Shown in pieces: positions 17,512 to 26,814 of a stretch of 64,000 nt of DNA (the first letter of the stretch is position 1; each line of letters starts with the position of its first letter). Both the position numbers and the translations under genes were made by a program. The stretch comes from Neptunicoccus cionae (lineage in GTDB: Bacteria > Pseudomonadota > Alphaproteobacteria > Rhodobacterales > Rhodobacteraceae). Location of the stretch: contig NZ_BMKA01000006.1 in the NCBI RefSeq assembly GCF_014643735.1, forward strand, positions 62,001-126,000, written 5' to 3'. The notes beneath the pieces are model-generated. The model did no database searches, was not told the origin of the DNA, and saw only the letters and a program-made list of their open reading frames with translations.

Positions 17512-18300
17512 TCAGAAAACCGGCGCGTCCAAATCCATCTCTGACGGCAGAGACCAACCCGCATCTGTCTTCGGCAGGCTTTGGTTCAGATGACGCCGCC
17601 AACCCTCGGGCATATCTGGATTTTCCCCGATCTCCCCTTCCAGCGCAAAGACTGTTTGATCAAACCGCCCCCGCCCTTGGGCGCTTAGGCTCAGAACACC
17701 ACCACCCGCAGAAACATCGCCCAGCCACTCCCCAACCGCATCATTCCGCAACGCCAGCCGCACCTGCCCAAGGTCAAACCCGTCAAACCGCCCCTCGGCC
17801 AGACTGCCGGTCAGCGCCAGACTGCGCAACTGCTTCTTGGTGCCATCAATCACACCGGCCCCGTCCACTACCAGCAGCCGTCCCGTTAGGGGCAGGCCAC
17901 GGGGGGCGGCATAAGTCGCGCCAAGATCAATCACGCCTTCCCCTTTGGAAAACTCCAGCGCCTGCCAGCCCGCACCAAAAGGAACCTTCAGACGGACCTG
18001 CAAATCCACAGCCCCCGCCGCATCCGCCAGTTCAACTTTATAGGTCACGCCGGACAGGTCGATCCCGTCAAACTGCCAGCGCAGATCCACCGGCCCGCCA
18101 AAGGCCAAAAGCCCTGTCACATCCGCCAGTTGCCCCGCGCCAAACCCCGCATCAGGCGACAGTGCACGGCTCCACGCGGGCAAGGCCTCTCCGGCAAGGG
18201 CCCGCAAATGGCGCATCCGCCCCTCGCTCAGCACCGCCAGCCCCAGCCCGACCAGTAGGCCGGTTATAATCAACAGCCCTTTCACGACACGCCTCATCAT
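17512..18300 (-). CDS. gspN: Type II secretion protein GspN
   Basis: A 262-residue protein with an N-terminal membrane anchor (about 7-25) and a beta-rich periplasmic remainder with the FGGPVDLRWQFDGIDLSGV segment typical of GspN. GspN is an accessory bitopic inner-membrane protein present in a subset of T2SS, with no precise known job. It overlaps gspM by four bases and ends the gspGHIJKLMN block. The family is divergent, so the call rests on size, topology and position as much as on sequence. Confidence 0.8.
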   Translation of the reverse strand: MMRRVVKGLLIITGLLVGLGLAVLSEGRMRHLRALAGEALPAWSRALSPDAGFGAGQLADVTGLLAFGGPVDLRWQFDGIDLSGVTYKVELADAAGAVDLQVRLKVPFGAGWQALEFSKGEGVIDLGATYAAPRGLPLTGRLLVVDGAGVIDGTKKQLRSLALTGSLAEGRFDGFDLGQVRLALRNDAVGEWLGDVSAGGGVLSLSAQGRGRFDQTVFALEGEIGENPDMPEGWRRHLNQSLPKTDAGWSLPSEMDLDAPVF

Positions 18301-18800
18301 CGGGCCACCTGCAACAGCAAACTGGCCGCTACCACTCCGGCGCGGGTGCTGCTGTCCAGACGGAAGCTTTCTATATCATAGCCCCAAGTGTCGGCGCTCT
18401 GGTCCAGCCAGTCCCCCAAAAGCCGGAAATCCACCGCATCAAATCCCAATTCAATCCCGCCACTGTCCCGATTGGCTAGTCGGGTCACACGCTCCCGCAG
18501 CCCCGCTGCAATCAGGCTCTGCTCAATGCCGCTGATCCCCAAAGCAGCCGCAGGGGTCGCCCCGCTCTGCGCCGGTTGCGCCGCATCAAGGGCGGCTTTT
18601 TCCTGCGCCCGCTCTGCCACCCAAAACCGCAAATCCTGTGCTGTGGCCAGTTCGACCCGCGCCGCCTGCCGTTGTTCCAGCAGGGGCAGCACCCAGAACA
18701 TCACCACCGCCAGCGGCAACACAGCAGCACACAGGATGCCGATCAGCCAGCGTTCACGCGGGGCGCGGCCCAGAAGAAATGTCACCAGACGATCCGTCAT
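18297..18800 (-). CDS. gspM: Type II secretion protein GspM
   Basis: A 167-residue bitopic protein with a short cytoplasmic tail, a membrane helix (about 19-40: LIGILCAAVLPLAVVMFWVLP), an extracytoplasmic coiled coil (about 42-75) and a small ferredoxin-like domain. It pairs with GspL in the inner-membrane platform. Four-base overlaps with gspL and gspN indicate tight translational coupling. Confidence 0.88.
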   Translation of the reverse strand: MTDRLVTFLLGRAPRERWLIGILCAAVLPLAVVMFWVLPLLEQRQAARVELATAQDLRFWVAERAQEKAALDAAQPAQSGATPAAALGISGIEQSLIAAGLRERVTRLANRDSGGIELGFDAVDFRLLGDWLDQSADTWGYDIESFRLDSSTRAGVVAASLLLQVAR

Positions 18801-19993
18801 TGCGCTGCTCCTTTGGCCGCCAGTTCCAGCACCGCCGCAACGCCGCCCTCTTCCGCGGTGCCTGCGGTGGTGATCGCCACCGCCAGCCCTGCCTGTTCCA
18901 AAGCCCCGACCAACTGGTCAAGCGTGGCAAAATCGGGCATCAACAAATCCACCGTCAGCCCGCCCTGAGGCTGGTAACTGCTGCTGGTCAGCGCACCCGG
19001 GTAGTCTACGATCACCGCGCTGGCCTGTTTGAGCAAATCAAGAGGCTTCGGGCCGTCACCTTCCTGACCGTTCGCGCTGGTCTGTGCCGCCAGTACGCGG
19101 GACACTTGCGCGCGAATATCCAGCACCGGCCCTGTGGGGACGAAATGGCGACGCACCTCCGCGACTGTATCCACCCTGACACTGCGGGCGGCCTCGCGTA
19201 ATTCGCGGGTCTGCACCAGCATTCCACCGGACCAGAACGCCAGCGCCAAGACCCCCAACACCACCGGCAACCGCCATGCTTTCAACCGCGCGGCCAGTGC
19301 CTCAAACGCAGCGCGGGGATCACGGGCGAGATCCAGTGACAGCTCTCCGTGCTCTAACGCGCGGGGCGGAGCAAAGCCTTTCTCCACCAGCGCATCAGCC
19401 GTGGATAATACGGGAATATCAAGACCTTCCAGCCAGCTTTCAACCTGATCGTCAAGCGCACCCAGCTTCAGGATCGCCTCGGGCGGGGCCGCCTCAAACG
19501 CTTTCTCCAGCAGAACCAGCGCCAGTTCACTTGGTGCCGAGAACCCGTCCTCCAGCCCCAACCGCACGGTAAGCGTTGTTTCCGCGTCCCCTGTCGTGCC
19601 CTGATGCAGGGTCCAGACTTGATCCGTCACCGGAAGCGCAAGGTAATCGGGCAGGATTGCCGCACAGCGCGCGCCGGTTCCGGCGACACGGGCGCGCCAA
19701 TCCTCAAGCTGCTCTGTGGCGCTGACAATGGCCCGCTGCCACTGGGATTTAGACCCTTTGAGCACAAATGGACGCAGTTCTGCTGTCCCCACAGGCAGGC
19801 CGGCCATATCCGAAAGCTGCCGCGCCGCCACCCGTTCGCGGGCCTGCCCTTTCAGTCCGGTCGGCAGGTCCAGCGGCAACAAAGGCGCGCGCTGTCCGTC
19901 CACCAGCACAATGAAAGACCCGCTTGGGGGGAGCGTCTCCCCCTGATCGAACCGTACCAACGGCAATCCGCTGTCCTTGCCCTGTTTTACCAT
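18797..19993 (-). CDS. gspL: Type II secretion protein GspL
   Basis: A 398-residue protein with an actin-like cytoplasmic domain (about 1-235), a single membrane helix (about 245-263: LPVVLGVLALAFWSGGMLV) and a periplasmic ferredoxin-like domain. The cytoplasmic part recruits GspE and the periplasmic part pairs with GspM. A 12-base gap separates it from gspK, the only non-overlapping junction in this block. Confidence 0.92.
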   Translation of the reverse strand: MVKQGKDSGLPLVRFDQGETLPPSGSFIVLVDGQRAPLLPLDLPTGLKGQARERVAARQLSDMAGLPVGTAELRPFVLKGSKSQWQRAIVSATEQLEDWRARVAGTGARCAAILPDYLALPVTDQVWTLHQGTTGDAETTLTVRLGLEDGFSAPSELALVLLEKAFEAAPPEAILKLGALDDQVESWLEGLDIPVLSTADALVEKGFAPPRALEHGELSLDLARDPRAAFEALAARLKAWRLPVVLGVLALAFWSGGMLVQTRELREAARSVRVDTVAEVRRHFVPTGPVLDIRAQVSRVLAAQTSANGQEGDGPKPLDLLKQASAVIVDYPGALTSSSYQPQGGLTVDLLMPDFATLDQLVGALEQAGLAVAITTAGTAEEGGVAAVLELAAKGAAQ

Positions 19994-20005
19994 GGCCCCA
20001 CTGCC

Positions 20006-20935
20006 CTAATTCTCTGCAAAGCGAAATATTGCCTTTGTCTTGCCGGTTTCCCCGGAGCGTTCCAGAACAACCTGTCGCGCCAGACGGGTTTGGCCCAGAG
20101 TGACAGAAATCCTTGCGCCAAACCAGTGGCTTGAGACGCCGTAGGGGCTGAAATCGAATTCCTCGGTTTTTTCCTCCCCCAGCAGACGGGCCAGTTCGCC
20201 GTGCAGCGCCTCGGTGCTGTCAAACGGGGTCTCGCGACGGGTTTCGATCAATCCGGCGATTTGTGAAGCAGAGAGTTCGGGCAGCACCGCCGCCAGCACG
20301 GCTGCAGGGGCGGTGTTCACATTGATCACCCCTTCGGTTTGCACCGCTGTAAACAACTGCGCAAACCGCCCGTAGGCTGCGGGTGTCATGCCGCTGACCT
20401 GTTGTAACTGGGGCAGGATTTCCACCCCGCCACGGGGGCGCACCGGCGGGGTCTGTTGCAGATAGGGTTGCACATCGCGCGGGCCTTCGACACTGACAAA
20501 CTCGCGGATTTCAGTGCCGAGTTCCGCTGACAGCCCTGCCGCCGCCAGCAGGCTGTTATAGGCGTCGATCCCGAACAGAATATCGCCGCCAGACACCCAT
20601 CCCAGACTGAATTTCCCCGACAGATCAGTGATCGCGTAACGCCCGCGCCCGCGATCAATCGGCACATCGGCTCCGCCGGTTTTCGCCCAAGCCTCGCCCG
20701 GATGATCCACCGCACCACGCGCACGATCCGCATCAAGCTGACTGATCACCAGCAGCTCCAGCCCGTCGAGATAGGCCGCCGCCTGTGTGACCTCTTGTGT
20801 TGTGATCTGGCGCAGCCGTGATCCCTGCGCCAATTGCAACAACAACACCGCCACCGCCGAAAGGGCCGCCACCAGCACCAGCGCATTGATCAGCGCCAGC
20901 CCCTTGTCCGCGGAGTTGTCCTTGCGCGCCGTCAT
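20006..20935 (-). CDS. gspK: Type II secretion minor pseudopilin GspK
   Basis: A 309-residue minor pseudopilin. The prepilin cleavage region is KGLALINALVLVAALSAVAV. As in other GspK proteins it lacks the conserved Glu at position +5, and it carries the large globular insertion typical of GspK. It caps the pseudopilus tip with GspI and GspJ. It overlaps gspJ by four bases. Confidence 0.93.
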   Translation of the reverse strand: MTARKDNSADKGLALINALVLVAALSAVAVLLLQLAQGSRLRQITTQEVTQAAAYLDGLELLVISQLDADRARGAVDHPGEAWAKTGGADVPIDRGRGRYAITDLSGKFSLGWVSGGDILFGIDAYNSLLAAAGLSAELGTEIREFVSVEGPRDVQPYLQQTPPVRPRGGVEILPQLQQVSGMTPAAYGRFAQLFTAVQTEGVINVNTAPAAVLAAVLPELSASQIAGLIETRRETPFDSTEALHGELARLLGEEKTEEFDFSPYGVSSHWFGARISVTLGQTRLARQVVLERSGETGKTKAIFRFAEN

Positions 20936-21561
20936 GGATAGGCCACCAGCGTATTAATGCGCCCGAAGGCGTCTGTGTCGATGACCACATCCACCGCGCG
21001 GGGCAGGCCCGAAGAACTGCCCGCGCCAAGATTGGGATCAGGGCCGGAGACCCAGTTGCCATCCCCGTCCAGACGGCGCACCTCAAATCCGGTGATCCCT
21101 TCGCCAACCACCACCTGCGGACCTACAGAGCCACGATCCGCAGGGTTCAGCACAGGCCAACTTTGCCGCGTCAGCACCCCCGCACCCCGATCATAGCGCC
21201 AGATCACACGGCCCAGCCCCGTGACCTGTTCGCCGGGCAACCCGTGCCGTCCGCTAACGGAAATAGCCATCTCGACAGAGCCTTGCGCAATATCAAAAGA
21301 GGAACGTATCCGCCCACTTACATCATGAAACTCAAGCGGGACGGCGGATTCCAGATCACTGCGCAGCAAGGCCAGAACACGGGTGGTCTGTGCCGTTTGT
21401 TCTGCCACCCCCGCCAGCCTGTCGCGGGTGCGCAGGGTGCCGGTCATGGCTTGCAGGCTCATAGTGGCCACCAGCGCGAATACCGCCAGCACCACGATCA
21501 GCTCGATCAGGGTAAACCCCGCCTGCTGGTCCGTGTTTGTATCCCCGCCCTGACCCTTCAT
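20932..21561 (-). CDS. gspJ: Type II secretion minor pseudopilin GspJ
   Basis: A 209-residue pseudopilin. The leader ends in QAG before FTLIELIVVLAVFALVATMS, with Glu at +5. The globular beta-rich domain ends near IDTDAFGRINTLVAYP. It is part of the GspH-I-J-K tip complex and overlaps both gspI and gspK by four bases. Confidence 0.94.
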   Translation of the reverse strand: MKGQGGDTNTDQQAGFTLIELIVVLAVFALVATMSLQAMTGTLRTRDRLAGVAEQTAQTTRVLALLRSDLESAVPLEFHDVSGRIRSSFDIAQGSVEMAISVSGRHGLPGEQVTGLGRVIWRYDRGAGVLTRQSWPVLNPADRGSVGPQVVVGEGITGFEVRRLDGDGNWVSGPDPNLGAGSSSGLPRAVDVVIDTDAFGRINTLVAYP

Positions 21562-21950
21562 CGCGGCGGCTCCATCCGCGCATAGATTACCAGTTGCGCC
21601 CCCGGCCCACCTACTGAAGACACCGCCAGATGCACCTCATACAAGCCGCCCTCGGTCTCCTTGCGGGTGGTTTTAATCGTCCAATCATAGGGCCCCTGCT
21701 GCACTGTGGCGGGCAGGCCAAGACCCCGTGCCAGACCGTAGATGCGGATTTCCGCCGCGCGGTTGGCGGCGACACTGCGGGCCAGATGGCGTTGCATCTC
21801 GCCGCCGATTTCACGGCGTGACTGATCCAGCGTGCGAAACACCGCCAGCGTCCCGATCGACAGAACCAATATGGCGATCATCAGCTCCAGCAGAGTAATC
21901 CCGCGATCCTGCCGCCCGTTTTTGCCCGCCCGTATTTTCACAATCCGCAC
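21558..21950 (-). CDS. gspI: Type II secretion minor pseudopilin GspI
   Basis: A 130-residue pseudopilin with the prepilin motif DRGITLLELMIAILVLSIG and Glu at +5. GspI nucleates the tip complex with GspJ and GspK. Its start lies inside the gspH reading frame (13-base overlap) and its end overlaps gspJ by four bases. Confidence 0.93.
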   Translation of the reverse strand: MRIVKIRAGKNGRQDRGITLLELMIAILVLSIGTLAVFRTLDQSRREIGGEMQRHLARSVAANRAAEIRIYGLARGLGLPATVQQGPYDWTIKTTRKETEGGLYEVHLAVSSVGGPGAQLVIYARMEPPR

Positions 21951-22414
21951 TCCAGCCCCTGCCAGCCGTCACTGCTGCATTGCGCCACCTGACCGGCATC
22001 CGTGAAGCGGATCGAAAAGGCGCTGCTGCGTCCGTCGGGCAGGAAAATCACTTCGGGCACAGGAATAGGGGAAACCGGCGCGGATAGATCCCGCTGGAAT
22101 ACGGCAGCCCCGCTCCAGCGTACTCTTGGGCCTTCGCCCTGCCAGACATCCCCTGTGCGCCGCATCACCTGCCAGCCCGCAGGTTTCAGGGACAGCGCCA
22201 CTGGCGTGCGGCTGTGAATTGCACTGTCGCGCAGGGCGCTATACTGGTTTTCAAATCGTGTGGCATCGCGCGGATATCCCCCCGTGGACCGCCCCCCCGA
22301 CAGGGACAGGCTGACCCCGAGCGACAGGATACCGACCACGGCAATAACCACCACCAGTTCCAGCAGGGAAAACCCTGCGGTCCGTCGGGGTGAAGGCTCT
22401 ATTCGAGGGTCCAT
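21938..22414 (-). CDS. gspH: Type II secretion minor pseudopilin GspH
   Basis: A 158-residue pseudopilin with the cleavage motif TAGFSLLELVVVIAVVGILS and Glu at +5, followed by a GspH-type beta-rich domain. It links the major pseudopilin shaft to the tip. It overlaps gspG by 16 bases. Confidence 0.92.
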   Translation of the reverse strand: MDPRIEPSPRRTAGFSLLELVVVIAVVGILSLGVSLSLSGGRSTGGYPRDATRFENQYSALRDSAIHSRTPVALSLKPAGWQVMRRTGDVWQGEGPRVRWSGAAVFQRDLSAPVSPIPVPEVIFLPDGRSSAFSIRFTDAGQVAQCSSDGWQGLECGL

Positions 22415-22875
22415 GTGCCCAGATCGGCATCGGCCCCGCTGCCCCCCGTCACGCCGTCCGCGCCAAGGGTAAAGACATCGAATTCCCCGTGCACACCCGG
22501 CGAGAGATACTGGTATTCATTGCCCCAAGGGTCTACCGGCAGCCGGTCGATATAACCATTTTCGGCCCAGTTGCGCGGCACGGGTTCGGTGCTTGGCCGA
22601 TTGACCAGCGCGCGCAGCCCCTGTTCCGTGCTGGGATAGCGGAAATTGTCCAGCCGGTAGAGTTTCACCGCGCTCTGGATTACCGCAAGATCAGATTGCA
22701 CCCGTGCCACCCGCGCCTGATCCGGCCGGTCGATAATGCGCGGCGCGATCACCAGCGCGAGGATCGACAGGATCACCACAACCACCATCAGTTCCAGCAG
22801 GGAAAACCCTGCATCCTTGCGTACGGCACCCGTTTCTTGCGCACAGGGCGTTATATTTTCTTGTGAAGTCAGCAT
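22399..22875 (-). CDS. gspG: Type II secretion major pseudopilin GspG
   Basis: A 158-residue major pseudopilin. A 23-residue leader ends before FSLLELMVVVVILSILALVI, with the conserved Glu at +5. The C-terminal region shows DPWGNEYQYLSPG and an acidic loop (GADADLGTW) that normally binds calcium in GspG. It polymerises to the pseudopilus that pushes substrates through GspD. It is the first gene of the gspGHIJKLMN block and divergent from gspO, 130 bases away. Confidence 0.96.
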   Translation of the reverse strand: MLTSQENITPCAQETGAVRKDAGFSLLELMVVVVILSILALVIAPRIIDRPDQARVARVQSDLAVIQSAVKLYRLDNFRYPSTEQGLRALVNRPSTEPVPRNWAENGYIDRLPVDPWGNEYQYLSPGVHGEFDVFTLGADGVTGGSGADADLGTWTLE

Positions 22876-23005
22876 AGATAAACCACGGTTTCCAAATCAG
22901 TTTCTCCAAAGGCCAATCCGCCGGAGAGCATTCAAAAGGACAATAGCGCAAAATAATGGGTCAGCAACATATGGATAGCGCCCCCCCGCACAAAGGCACC
23001 GCCCC

Positions 23006-23749
23006 GTGATCACGCTGACAGGGCTGGTATTGCTGCTGATAAGCCCCGCAGTCGGCTCTTTTCTGGGGGTGCTGGTGGATCGCCTACCGCGCGGGGAGGA
23101 CGTGGTGCGACAGCCCTCGGCCTGTCGGGGCTGCGGGCAGAAAATCCCTGCCCGCGATCTGGTGCCACTGCTGTCCTATCTGCTGTTGCGGGGGCGGGCG
23201 CGGTGTTGTGGTGCAAAAATTCCGCCCCTGCTGCCCCTGCTGGAGGCTGGCGCGTTTCTTGTCGCGCTGCTTATGCTGCTGCTGGCGCAAAGCGATCTGC
23301 ACATGCTGTTTGGCACCCTATATCTGTGGCTGTTGCTGGCCCTTCTGGCGAGCGATGCCACAGTGATGCGCCTGCCCGATCCTTTGACCGCTGCGCTATT
23401 GCTCGTTGGTTTGGCGCTGGCGTGGGAAGACCCTTACCGCAGCCTGCCTGCCGCCCTTCTTGCAGCCCTTGGCGCGGCGGCGGTGTTCTGGGGCATCCGC
23501 ATCGCTTATTTTTTTCTGCGCGGGCGTGAAGGCCTCGGGCTTGGGGATGTGAAACTGATCGGCGGGATTGCTGCCGGACTTGGCGCGGCACAAACTCCGC
23601 TGGCGGTGCTGGTTGCGGCCCTGCTGGCCCTTGGCTTTGCCGCCGCACAGGCCCTGTGGCGGCAAACCCCGCCAAGCGCCACCACCGCCCTACCCTTTGG
23701 CAGTTTCCTGTGCCTTGGCGCGGCGCTGGTTTGGTGCATAAGCCTTTGA
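23006..23749 (+). CDS. gspO: Prepilin peptidase GspO
   Basis: A 247-residue polytopic aspartyl protease of the type IV prepilin peptidase family. Two CxxC/CC zinc-type cysteine groups (CRGC about 35, CC about 65) mark the N-terminal methyltransferase region, which looks shortened. The catalytic aspartates are in ASDATVMRLPD (about 115) and the GLGLGDVKL motif (about 178). Start is GTG at 23006. It cleaves and may methylate the pseudopilins encoded on the opposite strand. It is divergent from gspG, so it has its own promoter. Confidence 0.93.
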   Translation: MITLTGLVLLLISPAVGSFLGVLVDRLPRGEDVVRQPSACRGCGQKIPARDLVPLLSYLLLRGRARCCGAKIPPLLPLLEAGAFLVALLMLLLAQSDLHMLFGTLYLWLLLALLASDATVMRLPDPLTAALLLVGLALAWEDPYRSLPAALLAALGAAAVFWGIRIAYFFLRGREGLGLGDVKLIGGIAAGLGAAQTPLAVLVAALLALGFAAAQALWRQTPPSATTALPFGSFLCLGAALVWCISL

Positions 23750-23839
23750 AGGCCCTAGAAATCCGTTGAAAAAACACGAGCCATAGGGCTAACTGCCCCC
23801 AGAATGTCTGTTCCAGCCCTTTGAGCGAAAGCCATATTT

Positions 23840-25423
23840 ATGATCCCTGCCCGCCGGTCCGCCCTGATTAGCCCGATCCTCGCAGCGGCGCTGGCCTTTG
23901 CCCTACCTTTACAGGCGCAACAGACAGGCGCGCCCTCCCCGGCCCAGATGGAAGCCGTCGAAGACGCCTATGCTGCAGAAGATTACGCCGCTGCCCGCGC
24001 CGGACTGCTGGAACTGGCAGAGACCGGTGATGCGCTGGCACAGGCCCGACTGGCCCGCCTGTTGCTGGACGGGCGCGGCGGCCCTGCCGATCCTGCAGGC
24101 GCTGTGGACTGGCTGCAAAAATCGGTTCAGGCTGAAAACGCACAGGCGATGGTCCTGCTCGGGCAGCTGCACCTTTACGGGGCAGGCGGGCTGACGGCGG
24201 ACCCGAAACAGGCGGTCGATCTGCTGACACGGGCCGCGCGGGCGGGCCATCTGTCAGGCATGGTGTTGCTTGGCAAACTCTACCAAAGCGGACAGGGGGT
24301 GCCGGCGGACCCCGCCTCGGCGGCGCGGTTGTTCCAGAAAGCGGCCGATGGCGGCGATGCCACCGCCGCTTTTGAGTTCAGCAGACATCTTTCCCGCGGG
24401 CTGGGTGTTGAACTTAACACGGCTAAAGCGCTGGAATATCTAACCATTGCCGCCAAGGCCGGCCACACCGAGGGCGAACTGTTTCTCGGGCTTGCCCTTA
24501 TGACCGGACAGGGCGTGGCGCAGGATAAAGCGGCGGGGATCAACTGGCTGCTACGCGCCGCTGAAGGGGACAATCCGATGGCGCAACGCCTGCTTGCCAC
24601 CTCTTATTTGCAAGGGGACGGGGTTGAACAGGACACCGCGCAGGCACTGCACTGGATGACAGCCGCCGCCACCGCCGGAGAGGCCAGCGCCCAGTCCAAT
24701 CTGGGGTATTTTTACGCCACAGGCACCGGCACGCAGCAGGACCTGAAGCAGGCGTTCCACTGGTATGAACAGGCCTCGGATCAGGGGTTGCTGCGCGCCA
24801 CCACCGCGCTCGCCAATCTGTATGAAACCGGACAGGGCGTGGCGCAAAACCTGACACAGGCCGCCGATCTGTACCTTGAGGCCGCACAGCAGGGCGAACC
24901 CCGTGCGCGCACCCGTCTCGCCCGCTTGATTGGCACTGGTCAGGTGCCGCCCCCTGCCGGATCGCAGAGCCGCACCATTATCTGGGTCGCCGGTTTGTTG
25001 CTGGAAACCGATACGCCCCCTGCCATAAGCCCCGAGGAAGAAACCGCGATCCTGTCATGGTTACAGGACCGCGCCGATCCGGACGGCGACAATCACGCCA
25101 TCGCCCAATCCCGACTGGGGCTGATTAAGGTGCAACGGGGCACCGCTGCCCAAGATACCGAGCAGCTCGAACAGGGGGTGACGCTGGTAAAAACCGCAGC
25201 CGCGCGGGGCGATGCCTTTGGCCAGTACCAGCTTGCCCTGCTCTACGGATCAGGCACCGGCTTGCCGCAAGACTATATTGCCGCCCACGCCTGGGCCAAT
25301 CTGGCCGCAGCGCGCGGGGTGGCAGAGGCCGGACGCCGCCGTGATCTCTTTGCCAAACTGATGACCCCCGACCAGATCGCACAAGCCCAAACACAGGCCC
25401 GCACCTATGTGGCAGAGAATTAA
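23840..25423 (+). CDS. Sel1-repeat protein A, exported
   Basis: A 527-residue protein. A signal peptide (ISPILAAALAFALPLQAQ) ends near residue 29. The rest is about 12 Sel1-like repeats of roughly 36 residues, with repeating elements such as AAxxGHxxAMVLLGQLYxxGxGVxxD. Sel1 repeats are alpha-helical protein-binding solenoids. The protein is probably periplasmic. Its last 17 bases overlap the next gene, another Sel1 protein, and gspO lies just upstream on the same strand, so a scaffold role for secretion or envelope assembly is possible but unproven. Confidence 0.82.
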   Translation: MIPARRSALISPILAAALAFALPLQAQQTGAPSPAQMEAVEDAYAAEDYAAARAGLLELAETGDALAQARLARLLLDGRGGPADPAGAVDWLQKSVQAENAQAMVLLGQLHLYGAGGLTADPKQAVDLLTRAARAGHLSGMVLLGKLYQSGQGVPADPASAARLFQKAADGGDATAAFEFSRHLSRGLGVELNTAKALEYLTIAAKAGHTEGELFLGLALMTGQGVAQDKAAGINWLLRAAEGDNPMAQRLLATSYLQGDGVEQDTAQALHWMTAAATAGEASAQSNLGYFYATGTGTQQDLKQAFHWYEQASDQGLLRATTALANLYETGQGVAQNLTQAADLYLEAAQQGEPRARTRLARLIGTGQVPPPAGSQSRTIIWVAGLLLETDTPPAISPEEETAILSWLQDRADPDGDNHAIAQSRLGLIKVQRGTAAQDTEQLEQGVTLVKTAAARGDAFGQYQLALLYGSGTGLPQDYIAAHAWANLAAARGVAEAGRRRDLFAKLMTPDQIAQAQTQARTYVAEN

Positions 25424-26618
25424 TCCCGCAAGGGCGCTGACCCTTGTCACAGTGGTATCTTTCCTGTTTGCAGCCCTGCCCGCCCACAGTCAGAACCAGC
25501 CACAACCCGTTGTAAGTCTTGTAGAATTGCAAAATGCCGCGCGCAGTGGCGACGCTGTGGCGCAGCTTTATCTCGGGCAGCTGTTTGACGAAGGCACCCA
25601 AGTGCCGCAGGATTTTGCACAGGCGCGCCAGTGGTATGAACAGGCCGCCACCGCCAATCTGACCGAGGCACAGAACAAACTGGGCCGCTTGCTTGGCGCG
25701 GGTCTTGGCGGCCCTGCCGATCTGCCCCGCGCCTTTGAACTGGTGAAACAGGCTGCACAGGATAACACAGCGTCCCATCTCTATGATCTGGCGCAGATGT
25801 ATGAAAACGGCGCTGGCACCGCGCAGGATATGACCCGCGCTGCCACTCTTTATGAACAAGCAGCTAAGGCCGGCCACCCCGATGCGGCGGTTTCCCTTGG
25901 GGTGCTGTATCAGAACGGCACCGGCGTGGCGCAGGATTACGCCCGCGCCCGCACCCTTTACGAACCCGCCGCCGCCGCAGGCCACAGCCGCGCGCAAAAC
26001 AATCTGGGGCTGCTTTACACCCGTGGCACTGGCGTGGCGCAGGACTATGACCGCGCCGCGGCCCTGTTTCAGGCCGCTGCGGCAGGCGGGTTGTCCACCG
26101 CCATGACCAACCTGTCGGTGATGTATGAAAACGGCTTTGGCCTGCCCCAAAGCGATGAACTGGCCGCGTCATGGGCGCGGCGGGCCAAATCGGACACAAA
26201 AACCGCCTTCCTGTCAGACCCGCGCCTTGGCACTGCGATCCAGCGTGCAGAGGCTGGCAATGCACAGGCACTGCAAAGCGCCGCCCGCGCCGGTGATCCC
26301 CTCTCTGCCTATCTGCTGGCCTTTGCCCTGCTCGACCCTGCCAGCCCCGCCCCCGATCTGGCCGCCGCTGCCCGCTTCATGGAACAGGCCGCCCGCGCCG
26401 GTATCCATCTGGCACAGGCCAATCTGGCGGTGATGTATTTTGAGGGGATCGGCCTGCCACAGGATTACGTTCTGGCCCGTGTCTGGGCCAGCCTCGCCAG
26501 TCTTGGAACGGACCCGAGAACGATCGAGCTGCGGGACCGGATCACCCGACAGATGACGTCCGGTCAGATCAACGACTCCCAGCAGATCGCGCAAAGTTAC
26601 TGGCAGGGCAAGAGATAG
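25407..26618 (+). CDS. Sel1-repeat protein B, exported
   Basis: A 403-residue protein with a hydrophobic N-terminus (ALTLVTVVSFLFAALPAHSQ) as signal peptide and about eight Sel1-like repeats (for example AARSGDAVAQLYLGQLFDEG, ATLYEQAAKAGHPDAAVSLG). The ATG lies inside the 3' end of Sel1-repeat protein A, 17 bases before its stop, so translation is likely coupled. It resembles protein A in architecture, suggesting an old tandem duplication. Confidence 0.82.
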   Translation: MWQRINPARALTLVTVVSFLFAALPAHSQNQPQPVVSLVELQNAARSGDAVAQLYLGQLFDEGTQVPQDFAQARQWYEQAATANLTEAQNKLGRLLGAGLGGPADLPRAFELVKQAAQDNTASHLYDLAQMYENGAGTAQDMTRAATLYEQAAKAGHPDAAVSLGVLYQNGTGVAQDYARARTLYEPAAAAGHSRAQNNLGLLYTRGTGVAQDYDRAAALFQAAAAGGLSTAMTNLSVMYENGFGLPQSDELAASWARRAKSDTKTAFLSDPRLGTAIQRAEAGNAQALQSAARAGDPLSAYLLAFALLDPASPAPDLAAAARFMEQAARAGIHLAQANLAVMYFEGIGLPQDYVLARVWASLASLGTDPRTIELRDRITRQMTSGQINDSQQIAQSYWQGKR

Positions 26619-26692
26619 ATCACCTTAGGTGGTATTTACCGAAAAAAAACACACCTATAAATTGAATTTACACTCCTAACTTAACAAAGGTT

Positions 26693-26721
26693 TTGCGCCG
26701 AAATACTTAATGGCTTATAAT
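26693..26721 (+). promoter_or_regulatory. Candidate sigma-70 promoter for the exported protein pair
   Basis: TTGCGC (26693-26698), a 17-base spacer and a perfect TATAAT (26716-26721) lie in an AT-rich gap. The predicted start is near 26728, giving a leader of about 87 bases before the gene at 26815. The -35 is weak (3 of 6), the -10 is consensus. Confidence 0.5.
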
Positions 26722-26814
26722 TTTGTGTAGAAAATCACACTCATAGACGGGCGCTTCACCCATATTAGAGTATTCGCCATAATTTAGCTCGCACTCTAGG
26801 ATAAGACCCAGAAG

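Noticed and set aside
25125-26150. Open minus-strand frame of 341 codons opposite the Sel1-repeat genes
   Set aside because: Its apparent repeats are the reverse complement of the Sel1 repeats.
23840-26618. Apparent DNA tandem repeats
   Set aside because: They are degenerate at nucleotide level and follow the roughly 36-residue Sel1 protein repeat.
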